DNA of 14,239 bases from Wolbachia pipientis (GTDB lineage Bacteria; Pseudomonadota; Alphaproteobacteria; Rickettsiales; Anaplasmataceae), in assembly GCF_023661085.1 (NCBI RefSeq), contig NZ_JAHDJT010000013.1, forward strand, positions 1-14,239, given 5' to 3'. The position numbers and the translations under genes are program-made. The number at the start of each line of letters is the position of its first letter. Positions within the stretch are counted from its first letter, which is position 1. Shown piece after piece: positions 6,025 through 12,678 of this stretch. Below the pieces are notes generated by a model, which was not told where the DNA came from, did not search any database, and saw nothing but the letters and a program-made list of their open reading frames with translations.

Positions 6025-8475
6025 ATGGCTTTATTGATAGTTGAGTCGCCTGCGAAGGCAAAAACGATAGGCAAGTATCTAAGTAAAGAGTTCAAGGTAG
6101 CTGCATCTTTTGGACATGTGAGAGATCTGCCAGTAAAAAACGGTTCTGTTGATCCAGATAATGATTTTGCTATAAAATATGAGATTATTGAGAAGGCAGA
6201 GAAATATGTAAAAGAGCTAGCAAAGGAAGCAAGTAAAACATCAGACATATACCTTGCAACAGACCCAGATAGGGAAGGAGAAGCAATAGCTTGGAATGTG
6301 GTAGAGGCACTAAAGGAAAGGAAGGCAATCAATGATAAAAGTCACATTTATAGAGTAGTCTTTAATGAGATAACAAAAAGGGCAGTGCAAGAAGCTATAA
6401 AAAATCCCCGTGAAATAAATATGGACTTAGTGCGTGCGCAGCAAGCACGCAGAGCTTTAGATTACTTGGTCGGATTTAATTTGTCGCCACTGCTATGGAC
6501 AAAATTGTCAGGAAGCAAGTCTGCAGGACGAGTGCAGTCTGTTGCACTGAAGCTCATATGCGAGCGGGAAGATGAAATTAGTAAATTTATAACACAGGAG
6601 TATTGGAACATAAAGGCAGAGATGCAGAATAGCAAAGACGAAACGTTTTTTGCTATGCTCAGCCACTATGACAATAAAAAGCTAGAAAAATTTGATATTA
6701 AGAATGAAGAGGAAGCAAAGAACTTAGTTGGGGAAATTAAGTCAAGGCAATATGCTGTAAGCGCAGTAGAACGCAAGCAAGTTAAGAGAAACCCGCTTCC
6801 CCCATTTATTACTTCAAGTCTTCAACAAGATGCAGTGAATAAGCTTTACTTGAATGTAAAAAATGTTATGCGCATAGCGCAAAACCTATATGAAGGTATT
6901 GATATTGGTGGTGAAACTGTCGGGTTGATAACTTACATGCGTACAGATGGGTTTTATATTGCGGATGAGGCTATAAACTCAATCAGAGAGTCAATTAAAT
7001 CATTATATGGTGATAAATATTTACCAAAATCTCCTCGTCAATATGTAAAAAAGGTCAAAAATGCTCAGGAAGCGCATGAAGCAATTCGTCCAACTGATAT
7101 AAATAGAACACCAGATAGTATCAAGGACTATTTAACGCCAGAACAATTTAAATTGTATGATCTGATTTGGAAAAGAACCATCGCAAGTCAGATGGAATCA
7201 GCGATCCTTGATCAAGTGGTGGTTGAAATTAGTTCTACTGATCGGAAGGTAATCCTACGAGCAAGTGGGTCGAGCATATTTTTTGATGGGTTCTATAAAG
7301 TTTATAGAGATAATGCAGATGATGAAGATGAAGGCATGCTACCTGTCATGAAAGAAGGTGAAGTGTGCAAACTGATCTCCGTTGATCCAAAACAGCATTT
7401 TACTCAACCGCCACCACGTTATAGTGAAGCAAGCATTGTTAAAAAAATGGAGGAAATTGGCATAGGCCGTCCATCAACTTATGCAGCAATTATTTCAGTG
7501 TTGCAAGACCGTGAGTACGTTACACTGGATAATAAAAGATTTATTCCAAGCAGCCGTGGTAAGATCGTTACCATATTTCTAGAAACCTTTTTTCAGCGTT
7601 GTATAGAGTATAATTTCACAGCACAAATGGAAGAAAAGCTTGATTTAATCTCAAATGGACGTGCGGATTGGAAAAAAGAACTAGGCTATTTTTGGGTGCC
7701 ATTTTTTAATCTTGTAAACTCCGTCAAGAAAATGACGCATGATGAGATTTTTAGCGGCATTCACAGTTTGGTAGTCGATTGGTTTTGTTCAGAAGAAGGA
7801 AAGGAAGAAATAGGCAAAAAATGTCCTAATTGTTCTGATGGCATATTGAAATTGAACTTTGGAAAAGCCGGAGTGTTTCTTGGGTGTTCTAACTACCCTG
7901 CATGCAACCATACAAAGGAAATTACAGGCAGTAATGACAACTCAGAATACCCAAAAAGTTTGGGTATAGGCGATGTGACAGGGCAAGAGGTGATAATCAA
8001 AAAAGGTCCTTTTGGGCTTTATCTGGAGTTCAATAACGAGTCGAAAAAGAAAAAAACGGTTTCCATACCAAAAGATATAAATGTTAATGATATTGATCTG
8101 AATACCGCTACTCAGTTACTTTCCTTGCCGAAAGTGATTGGAGAACACCCAGAAACCGGGAAGGAAGTAAAAATAGGCCTTGGAAGATTTGGGTACTATA
8201 TTTTCTATGGTGGTAAATACTTTTCCCTTAAGAAAAGCTCCAAGGAGGTATTGAACACGCAATTAGATGAAGCTGTGCAAATTATTGCAAAAAGCCCACG
8301 TAAAGAACTAAAATCCCTCGGTTTTAATGACAAGGGAAAAGAAGTTTTCATCTGCAACGGTAGATATGGATTCTATATAAAATGCGGTAAAACAAATGTT
8401 GCCTTGGGCAAAAGTGCAGATATTGAGAGTATAGACCTGAAAAAAGCTTTAGAGTTAATTAAGAATAAAAAATAA
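6025..8475 (+). CDS. topA: DNA topoisomerase I (type IA)
   Basis: An 816-residue enzyme that relaxes negative supercoils through a transient 5'-phosphotyrosine link. The TOPRIM domain opens at ALLIVESPAKAKTIGKYL with Glu7, and the metal site is DPDREGEAIAW (Asp80, Asp82, Glu84). The active-site tyrosine is Tyr304 in GLITYMRTDG, next to Arg306. SGSKSAGRVQSVALKL (162-177), EAHEAIRPTD and GIGRPSTYA are further conserved family blocks. One C4 zinc ribbon follows (Cys600, Cys603, Cys621, Cys627), then three basic GxEV..GxxGxY repeats in the C-terminal tail that help bind single-stranded DNA. The length is usual for alphaproteobacteria. The ATG is right at the conserved start; no Shine-Dalgarno is evident. 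It appears complete and unremarkable. Confidence 0.97.
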   Translation: MALLIVESPAKAKTIGKYLSKEFKVAASFGHVRDLPVKNGSVDPDNDFAIKYEIIEKAEKYVKELAKEASKTSDIYLATDPDREGEAIAWNVVEALKERKAINDKSHIYRVVFNEITKRAVQEAIKNPREINMDLVRAQQARRALDYLVGFNLSPLLWTKLSGSKSAGRVQSVALKLICEREDEISKFITQEYWNIKAEMQNSKDETFFAMLSHYDNKKLEKFDIKNEEEAKNLVGEIKSRQYAVSAVERKQVKRNPLPPFITSSLQQDAVNKLYLNVKNVMRIAQNLYEGIDIGGETVGLITYMRTDGFYIADEAINSIRESIKSLYGDKYLPKSPRQYVKKVKNAQEAHEAIRPTDINRTPDSIKDYLTPEQFKLYDLIWKRTIASQMESAILDQVVVEISSTDRKVILRASGSSIFFDGFYKVYRDNADDEDEGMLPVMKEGEVCKLISVDPKQHFTQPPPRYSEASIVKKMEEIGIGRPSTYAAIISVLQDREYVTLDNKRFIPSSRGKIVTIFLETFFQRCIEYNFTAQMEEKLDLISNGRADWKKELGYFWVPFFNLVNSVKKMTHDEIFSGIHSLVVDWFCSEEGKEEIGKKCPNCSDGILKLNFGKAGVFLGCSNYPACNHTKEITGSNDNSEYPKSLGIGDVTGQEVIIKKGPFGLYLEFNNESKKKKTVSIPKDINVNDIDLNTATQLLSLPKVIGEHPETGKEVKIGLGRFGYYIFYGGKYFSLKKSSKEVLNTQLDEAVQIIAKSPRKELKSLGFNDKGKEVFICNGRYGFYIKCGKTNVALGKSADIESIDLKKALELIKNKK

Positions 8476-8491
8476 ATGCTTAAAAGATATC

Positions 8492-8520
8492 TTGCAACTC
8501 TTCTGTAAATGCAATATGTT
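8492..8520 (+). promoter_or_regulatory. weak candidate promoter for the ankyrin gene
   Basis: TTGCAA (8492-8497), a 17-nt spacer, then TATGTT (8515-8520). Spacing is ideal, but the -10 matches consensus in only four positions. The leader would be about 45 nt. Confidence 0.3.
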
Positions 8521-8558
8521 GAGCTTTATAAAAATACTTGTCAATTGTTAGTGTATAT

Positions 8559-8563
8559 GGAGG
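8559..8563 (+). promoter_or_regulatory. Shine-Dalgarno (GGAGG) that sets the ankyrin gene start
   Basis: GGAGG lies 7 nt before the ATG at 8571. A longer frame beginning with TTG at 8538 would place this motif inside the coding sequence, so ATG 8571 is preferred. Confidence 0.7.
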
Positions 8564-8570
8564 TAAAATT

Positions 8571-8930
8571 ATGTTAAATGATACCAGAGGTTATGATGTA
8601 TATGAAACTTTAAGAAGACATTGTGAAAATAAGAATGAGCGGACAGACTATGAGCGTCTAATAGGCGAGCATGCAGACGTTAATGCCAAGGATGGTCAAG
8701 GAAGAACTGCATTACATTATGCTGCTTATTTCAATAACACTGATATGGTTGAACTTCTTCTCGACGCAGGAGCTAAAACTAATATAAAAGATAATAGTGG
8801 TAAAAAACCGCTTTCTTTTGCTAAGAATAAGGAAATAATTGATTTATTGAAAGGCCTACCAGCTAGATGCCTTTCCAATGTTATGGTCAGCTGTCTTTTA
8901 GCCTTCCTTCCCGCTTTTTGCGAAGGATGA
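8571..8930 (+). CDS. short ankyrin-repeat protein
   Basis: A 119-residue protein. A half-repeat that ends EHADVNAKDG leads into one clear ankyrin repeat (about 43-75: QGRTALHYAAYFNNTDMVELLLDAGA with the TALHYAA and VELLL hallmarks). A degenerate second repeat (76-95) ends EIIDLL. Ankyrin repeats bind proteins; Wolbachia carries many such genes, and some are suspected effectors. Here there are too few repeats for a stable solenoid by usual standards. The last 25 residues (about 95-119) depart from the fold and become hydrophobic and Cys-containing (VMVSCLLAFLPAF), so the gene may be truncated, with its end made of unrelated sequence. The C-terminal codons overlap an imperfect hairpin. There is no signal peptide. 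It stands alone after topA and converges on the methyltransferase gene. Confidence 0.75.
   Translation: MLNDTRGYDVYETLRRHCENKNERTDYERLIGEHADVNAKDGQGRTALHYAAYFNNTDMVELLLDAGAKTNIKDNSGKKPLSFAKNKEIIDLLKGLPARCLSNVMVSCLLAFLPAFCEG
8899..8927 (+). terminator. imperfect hairpin overlapping the end of the ankyrin gene
   Basis: CCTTCCCGC, a TTTTT loop and GCGAAGG can pair over 7 bp if two C residues bulge out. It overlaps the last codons and is followed by ATGATCTTTATT, only mildly T-rich. This is weak support for a terminator. The remaining sequence to 9105 shows no feature. Confidence 0.25.
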
Positions 8931-9105
8931 TCTTTATTATATAATTAACATAAAGAGCCATATAAGATTGCTTCTACTGTTGCTATGAGAAAATTGCTTG
9001 TTCTTGCTAACTCCTTAGTCAGAGATGATAGCTGAGGGATATGTCTATTTCTACTCTTTTCTTTGTTGACTAATCCATAGTTGGGGTTATAAAAGCCACA
9101 CAGGA

Positions 9106-10227
9106 CTATAAATGGTGAATCAGCATTGCTTTAAAGAGGGTACCCATGTTTTCAGTTAACCTTAGGAATTCACCAAAAATCCTATTTTTTTGTTCATCAC
9201 TTGCATTTTTCATCAAAGCCTGCGTTCTTTCTTTTATACCAAAAAAATATAAAAATTCTCTTTGAGTTAAAATCTCGCAATCTACGTATTCCAATGAATC
9301 TCTTAACGCTTGAAAATTCACAAGTGCAGTAATATCGCTATTACCAACATTTTCAAGAAAATTGGCATACTTGTGTTGCTTTACCGATTGCAGAGTGCTC
9401 TTATATTCAGAATATACGTAGCCATAATCTATGATCAAAGCAGCTCCTTTGTTATTGTACACCTTTTCCTCAAGTCTTTTTAATATTTCAATTCCAGCTG
9501 GACATACTTCCACTACTGCGCCATCAAAAAGTTTTTTGTTTGTCATCTGAGTAGCTGATACTGGGATACACAATTCCTTTTTCTGGATCCCAGTGTCAGC
9601 TACCTTAGATGACAAGGAAGGGGGAGATGGCAAGAAAGGGGCACAGGGATCTTTTTTCTGGACCCCAGTGTCAGCTACTTTGGATGACACACCGTTATCT
9701 TGCTTTACTATTCTATTTTCACACCATTCTCCGTTACGATACACAAATTGGTCTATTGGAAGAGCATCGAAGAACTCATTTGCTAGAAAAATAGTTGGTC
9801 GCTTTGGCAGGCTATCGATATTTTTGTGCCAGTTAATATCTAAACCCTTTAATTTTTCCTTTTGTATCTCCTGCAGAGCAGGACTTATTTCAACTAGGTG
9901 GATCGACATTGAATCAAAAAAGTCATTGTATTTTCTAGTGACTCTTATTATATCGTGGATGAGTGTTCCTTTGCCTGGCCCGAGTTCAACCAGAGAAAAT
10001 TTTGATGGCTTTCCTAACTTTTCCCATGTATGCATTACCCACACTGCAATTATTTCACCGAACAATTGACTGATTTCAGGTGCTGTAATAAAGTCACCAT
10101 CCTTGCCAAGTGGTAATTTACTCATATAATAGCCGTACTCTTTATGGTATAGAGCGGCATTCATGAAATCACTGATTGATATTGACCCTTGGTTTTTATC
10201 AATTAACTTGTGTATATAAGTGAGCAT
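9106..10227 (-). CDS. SAM-dependent methyltransferase, MidA/NDUFAF7 family, with palindromic-repeat insert
   Basis: A 373-residue protein of the COG1565 family. The mitochondrial member NDUFAF7 methylates an arginine of a complex I subunit during assembly; whether the bacterial protein does the same is inference. Features: YHKEYGYYMSKLPLGKDGDF and ITAPEISQLFGEIIAVW (27-63), the SAM-binding loop VELGPGKGTL (80-89), LVEISPALQ (111-119), ANEFFDALPIDQFV (149-162) and GAALIIDYGY (261-270). Residues 180-229 are foreign to the family: they are encoded by the palindromic repeat at 9542-9688 and contain SSKVADTGVQKK (181-192) and SSKVADTGIQKK (206-217). The insert is 147 nt, keeps the frame, and falls between the conserved EFFDALP and EVCPAG segments, where family members vary. 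The protein is probably still functional. The start ATG at 10227 precedes the conserved N-terminus. Confidence 0.87.
   Translation of the reverse strand: MLTYIHKLIDKNQGSISISDFMNAALYHKEYGYYMSKLPLGKDGDFITAPEISQLFGEIIAVWVMHTWEKLGKPSKFSLVELGPGKGTLIHDIIRVTRKYNDFFDSMSIHLVEISPALQEIQKEKLKGLDINWHKNIDSLPKRPTIFLANEFFDALPIDQFVYRNGEWCENRIVKQDNGVSSKVADTGVQKKDPCAPFLPSPPSLSSKVADTGIQKKELCIPVSATQMTNKKLFDGAVVEVCPAGIEILKRLEEKVYNNKGAALIIDYGYVYSEYKSTLQSVKQHKYANFLENVGNSDITALVNFQALRDSLEYVDCEILTQREFLYFFGIKERTQALMKNASDEQKNRIFGEFLRLTENMGTLFKAMLIHHL
9542..9613. repeat. Wolbachia palindromic element, complete copy, inside a coding gene
   Basis: The arms are GTCATCTGAGTAGCTGATAC (from 9542) and GTGTCAGCTACCTTAGATGAC read back from 9613. 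Over about 29 nt they are reverse complements apart from three mismatches and one gap. The centre is a short AT-rich loop. Read on the minus strand it encodes the SSKVADTGIQKK segment of the methyltransferase. It resembles the protein-coding palindromic elements reported in Wolbachia, analogous to those of Rickettsia. Confidence 0.8.
9614..9688. repeat. second, partial copy of the palindromic element in tandem
   Basis: Positions 9653-9688 repeat 9578-9613 with 33 of 36 bases identical and only transitions, at a period of exactly 75 nt (25 codons). The opposite arm is missing and is replaced by a purine-rich stretch (9614-9650) with AAGGAAGGGGGAG and AAGAAAGGGG. On the minus strand it encodes the SSKVADTGVQKK segment. 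Confidence 0.75.
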
Positions 10228-10307
10228 TATTAATAAATGTTTAACTATAGCATGTCATGATATAAAGTATTAGAATATTTATATGTATAGTATAAACTTG
10301 AGAACTT

Positions 10308-10691
10308 ATGGATAATAGTGCTTCAGCTATGGACGAACAAGATACCACCCTTATACATCAAAATGATAGTATTGAATACAAATTTGAAGAGGTTATCAAG
10401 TTTGTAGAAAATAAGGTTATAAGTGCTGATGGGTTGACTTTAGCAGAGGTATTTCAAGCTCTAGTTCAAATGTTAAATGGTGATCTAGAATTAGTAAAAA
10501 AAGTGCTGGCATATGCTAATATTATGGCAAAGCATGGAATGAAGGTAGCAAAAGAATCACAATTAAGCAGAGCTGATGTTCTTCGAGCTCTAGAAGGCAA
10601 AGAGAATGTTGTCAGCAGGCAAGATTTCATAAAGAAACCACCTTCTACACCTGCTGTAAAACCAACCAAAAAGAAAAGTAGAGGTCTTTAG
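10308..10691 (+). CDS. small hypothetical protein, first gene of a two-gene unit
   Basis: A 127-residue protein that I do not recognise. The N-terminus is acidic and disordered-looking (1-22). Residues about 24-100 are predominantly helical, with heptad-like hydrophobic spacing (FEEVIKFVENKV, LAEVFQALVQMLNGDLELVKKVLAYA, LSRADVLRALEG). The C-terminal 20 residues are basic and proline-rich (KKPPSTPAVKPTKKKSRG), as in nucleic-acid or membrane-surface binding tails. There is no signal peptide or membrane segment. Its TAG stop directly abuts the ATG of the next gene, so the two are surely co-translated. It starts 80 nt from the divergent methyltransferase gene; AT-rich TATA-like stretches lie between, but I could not assign a promoter. 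No Shine-Dalgarno is visible. Confidence 0.75.
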   Translation: MDNSASAMDEQDTTLIHQNDSIEYKFEEVIKFVENKVISADGLTLAEVFQALVQMLNGDLELVKKVLAYANIMAKHGMKVAKESQLSRADVLRALEGKENVVSRQDFIKKPPSTPAVKPTKKKSRGL

Positions 10692-10973
10692 ATGGCTGAT
10701 TCCATAAAAAAATTTACTGTACAATGTGACTTCAAGGGACAAAGCTCGCCTTTTGCGATATACATAGGAAATCCAAAAAGCGACACTCATCCGATTCATC
10801 ATCAAGATTCCTGGCTTGTAAAAGAGCGTGGAGGCAATATCCCAAGTAAAGTAAAAGAAAGCTTGCAGAAATTATACAAATTGTCTCAGGAAAATGGAGT
10901 TTCTTTCCCAGAGCTATGTGCATATGCCATTACTATAGTTAATAATGATAAAAAAAATGACAACAAGAAATAG
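10692..10973 (+). CDS. DUF2610-like small protein
   Basis: A 93-residue soluble protein, resembling the DUF2610 family found in Rickettsiales and other proteobacteria; the assignment is from memory of the sequence type. The N-terminal half has a beta pattern (KKFTVQCDFKGQSSPFAIYIG, then KSDTHPIHHQDSWLVKERGG). The C-terminal half is helical (IPSKVKESLQKLYKLSQENG, VSFPELCAYAITIV) and ends in a Lys/Asn/Asp tail. Function is unknown. It starts on the base after the stop of the preceding gene, which indicates translational coupling and perhaps a physical partnership. Its end is followed 2 nt later by a strong hairpin shared with the convergent dapD. Confidence 0.75.
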   Translation: MADSIKKFTVQCDFKGQSSPFAIYIGNPKSDTHPIHHQDSWLVKERGGNIPSKVKESLQKLYKLSQENGVSFPELCAYAITIVNNDKKNDNKK

Positions 10974-10975
10974 AT

Positions 10976-11003
10976 CCCTTGCATTTCTGCCATAATGCAG
11001 GGG
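10976..11003. terminator. bidirectional hairpin terminator between the DUF2610-like gene and dapD
   Basis: CCCTTGCATT (10976-10985) and AATGCAGGGG (10994-11003) form a 10-bp stem with one G-U pair and an 8-nt loop. It sits between two convergent stop codons (10973 and 11011), so it can serve both strands. T-tracts on either side are moderate at best. Confidence 0.6.
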
Positions 11004-11010
11004 ACCTAGC

Positions 11011-11841
11011 TTAGTTTCTCAATATTTCATTTATGGAAGTTTTCGATCTTGTATTTTCATCCACTTTTTTTATTATAACTGTGCAATAGGTTGAGATATT
11101 ATTTTTAGATGGGATAGATCCTGGTACCACTACAGAATAAGGCGGCACTTCGCCATAAAGTACCTTATTTGTTTCTCTATCAATAATTTTTGTTGATGCT
11201 CCAATAAAAACTCCCATGCCTAAAACCGCTCCTTCTCTTATTATAACACCTTCAGCTATCTCGCTGCGCGCTCCGATGAAGCAATTATCCTCTATAATAA
11301 CTGGAGAAGCTTGAATAGGCTCTAAAACTCCCCCGATTCCCACTCCTCCGGAAATATGGCAGTTCTTGCCTATTTGTGCACAGCTACCAATCGTTGACCA
11401 AGTATCTATCATTGTGCCTGAACCAATATACACACCAACATTGACAAAGCTTGGCATCAGAACAACATTTGTACCTATATAGGCAGATTGACGGACAAAA
11501 CACCCAGGAACTGCTCGAATTTTTGACTGGCGAAACCTTTCTTCATTCCATCCATCAAACTTATTGTTGATCTTATCACACCACCAATTGTTATTGCCTA
11601 TTATTTTGCTCCCTTCAGCGAGAAAATGTAATAATATCGCCTGCTTTATCCATGTATGCACTACCCACTTTCCACCTGACAGCTTTTCTGCCACTCTAAT
11701 TCTGCCACTGTCTAAGAGCTTAATTACCTCTCTAATTATCACTTTTGCTGCTTTTTTTACGCTGCGATCGCCAAGCTCATGCCTGTTTTTCCAGATATTT
11801 TCCACATCACTTTGTACTTTTTCTAGTTGCAGGTATTCCAT
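11011..11841 (-). CDS. dapD: 2,3,4,5-tetrahydropyridine-2,6-dicarboxylate N-succinyltransferase
   Basis: A 276-residue enzyme that transfers succinyl from succinyl-CoA to tetrahydrodipicolinate in the succinylase branch of diaminopimelate/lysine synthesis. The N-terminal helical domain (1-75, with [23 protein letters not shown] and KQAILLHF) is followed by a left-handed beta-helix of hexapeptide repeats (about 108-240): [68 protein letters not shown]. Asp146 and Glu194 occupy the positions expected for catalytic and substrate contacts. The length matches E. coli DapD (274). In Wolbachia the pathway feeds meso-diaminopimelate into lipid II rather than a full wall. Start ATG 11841 aligns with the family N-terminus; a TATAAT-like string only 2 nt upstream is too close to be its -10. 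Confidence 0.96.
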   Translation of the reverse strand: MEYLQLEKVQSDVENIWKNRHELGDRSVKKAAKVIIREVIKLLDSGRIRVAEKLSGGKWVVHTWIKQAILLHFLAEGSKIIGNNNWWCDKINNKFDGWNEERFRQSKIRAVPGCFVRQSAYIGTNVVLMPSFVNVGVYIGSGTMIDTWSTIGSCAQIGKNCHISGGVGIGGVLEPIQASPVIIEDNCFIGARSEIAEGVIIREGAVLGMGVFIGASTKIIDRETNKVLYGEVPPYSVVVPGSIPSKNNISTYCTVIIKKVDENTRSKTSINEILRN

Positions 11842-11851
11842 TTATTATATA

Positions 11852-11880
11852 TTGACAATAAGTTTATAGTTTTGTATAAT
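11852..11880 (+). promoter_or_regulatory. perfect consensus sigma70 promoter for the zinc-ribbon gene
   Basis: TTGACA (11852-11857), a 17-nt spacer, and TATAAT (11875-11880) match consensus at every position with ideal spacing. Transcription would start near 11887, 25 nt before the GTG start codon. This is the strongest promoter seen in the window. Confidence 0.75.
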
Positions 11881-11911
11881 TTGAACTTGTTACTACTCAT
11901 TTGTAAGCACT

Positions 11912-12319
11912 GTGAAAATACAATGCAACAATTGTACTAAAACTTACTTAGTATCCTCTGAGCAAATAGGCAAGCTTGGAAGGAAAGTAAAGTGTACAAA
12001 CTGCAACCATACATGGCATGAATACTTACAAGAATCAGACGAGCTGCACACTACAGATATACAAGAAAAGAAAGTTGGCGGAAAGAGTTTTTTAGTGTTT
12101 GCCACTTTAGCTTTTGCTGTAGTATCAGGACTGTGTATCGCAATAGCTAATCCTAGAGAAATGGACAAGGTATACAAAACGATCGGTTCGTATAAGAATT
12201 CAATAAGCTATAAATTAGGGTATAAGAAAAAGCCAACCGATAGCCCGAATATAAAAAGGCTTGCAGCGAGTAAATTTTATCAAGACTATCTTTTCCTAAC
12301 TAATTTAAGATCTAGTTAA
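11912..12319 (+). CDS. zinc-ribbon (MJ0042-type) single-pass membrane protein
   Basis: A 135-residue protein. Residues 1-36 are a zinc ribbon with two CxxC knuckles (Cys5, Cys8, Cys28, Cys31), matching the MJ0042/zinc_ribbon family common at the N-terminus of alphaproteobacterial membrane proteins (MKIQCNNCTKTYLVSSEQIG). An acidic linker follows, then one membrane segment at about 59-79 (SFLVFATLAFAVVSGLCIAIA). A basic tail follows, rich in Tyr and Lys. The zinc ribbon is probably cytoplasmic. The function of the family is unknown. The start is GTG at 11912, chosen because the ribbon begins right there and no ATG is in frame; there is no Shine-Dalgarno. The gene diverges from dapD and precedes tRNA-Ala. 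Confidence 0.8.
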   Translation: MKIQCNNCTKTYLVSSEQIGKLGRKVKCTNCNHTWHEYLQESDELHTTDIQEKKVGGKSFLVFATLAFAVVSGLCIAIANPREMDKVYKTIGSYKNSISYKLGYKKKPTDSPNIKRLAASKFYQDYLFLTNLRSS

Positions 12320-12335
12320 TGTGACCTTAGCTCTC

Positions 12336-12366
12336 TTGTATTATGGCGGAAAGAAGATTATATAAT
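12336..12366 (+). promoter_or_regulatory. candidate promoter for tRNA-Ala
   Basis: TTGTAT (12336-12341), followed by TATATA (12359-12364, 17-nt spacer), which overlaps a perfect TATAAT (12361-12366, 19-nt spacer). The precursor would have about 54 nt of 5' leader. A second, poorer candidate is TTGTAT at 12380 with TATCCT at 12403. Confidence 0.4.
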
Positions 12367-12426
12367 AGATAAATATTTCTTGTATTCCAGCCTGGGTTAG
12401 TTTATCCTTTAAGTAAGAGTTACCTA

Positions 12427-12502
12427 GGGGGCATAGCTCAGTTGGTAGAGCATCTGTTTTGCACGCAGAAGGTCAGCGGTTCGACCCCGCTTGCCTCCAC
12501 CA
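12427..12502 (+). tRNA. tRNA-Ala (anticodon UGC)
   Basis: The acceptor stem GGGGGCA (12427-12433) pairs with TGCCTCC (12492-12498) with one G-U. The D arm is AGCTCAGTTGGTAGAGC. The anticodon stem TCTGT/GCAGA holds the loop TTTGCAC, with anticodon TGC at 12460-12462. The T arm is AGCGG-TTCGACC-CCGCT. The discriminator is A12499 and the CCA end is encoded (12500-12502). UGC reads GCA and, by wobble, other alanine codons. It is not next to an rRNA operon here. The 175 nt after it, up to gltX, show nothing convincing. Confidence 0.96.
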
Positions 12503-12678
12503 TATAATATTTCACAAAACCCGCTACAATAGTTCACTTTATAGCTCAAACAACCTTCTAATACTAAACCTTAACGGACAAGTTAAAAAAAATCGCTTTT
12601 TGCCTAGAGGTTTAGCAAATTTGTGATGCGTTTATTTGCCTTCACAATGACGAGGTTGGTATCAGAAAAAGTTTCCCC

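Noticed and set aside
8538..8570. TTG start giving a longer ankyrin protein
   Set aside because: It would bury a good GGAGG motif in the coding sequence; ATG 8571 is at the right distance from it.
9593..10069. 158-codon plus-strand frame
   Set aside because: It is opposite the methyltransferase, whose conserved motifs establish the minus-strand reading. The palindromic insert helps keep both strands open.
10308..10973. Toxin-antitoxin module
   Set aside because: The coupling and size fit, but neither product shows a known toxin fold or an antitoxin DNA-binding motif, and the second looks like a conserved DUF2610 protein.
12564..12615. CTAAACCT/AGGTTTAG inverted repeat downstream of gltX
   Set aside because: There are only 8 bp, separated by a 36-nt loop, with no U-tract in the correct place. 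This is expected by chance in AT-rich sequence.
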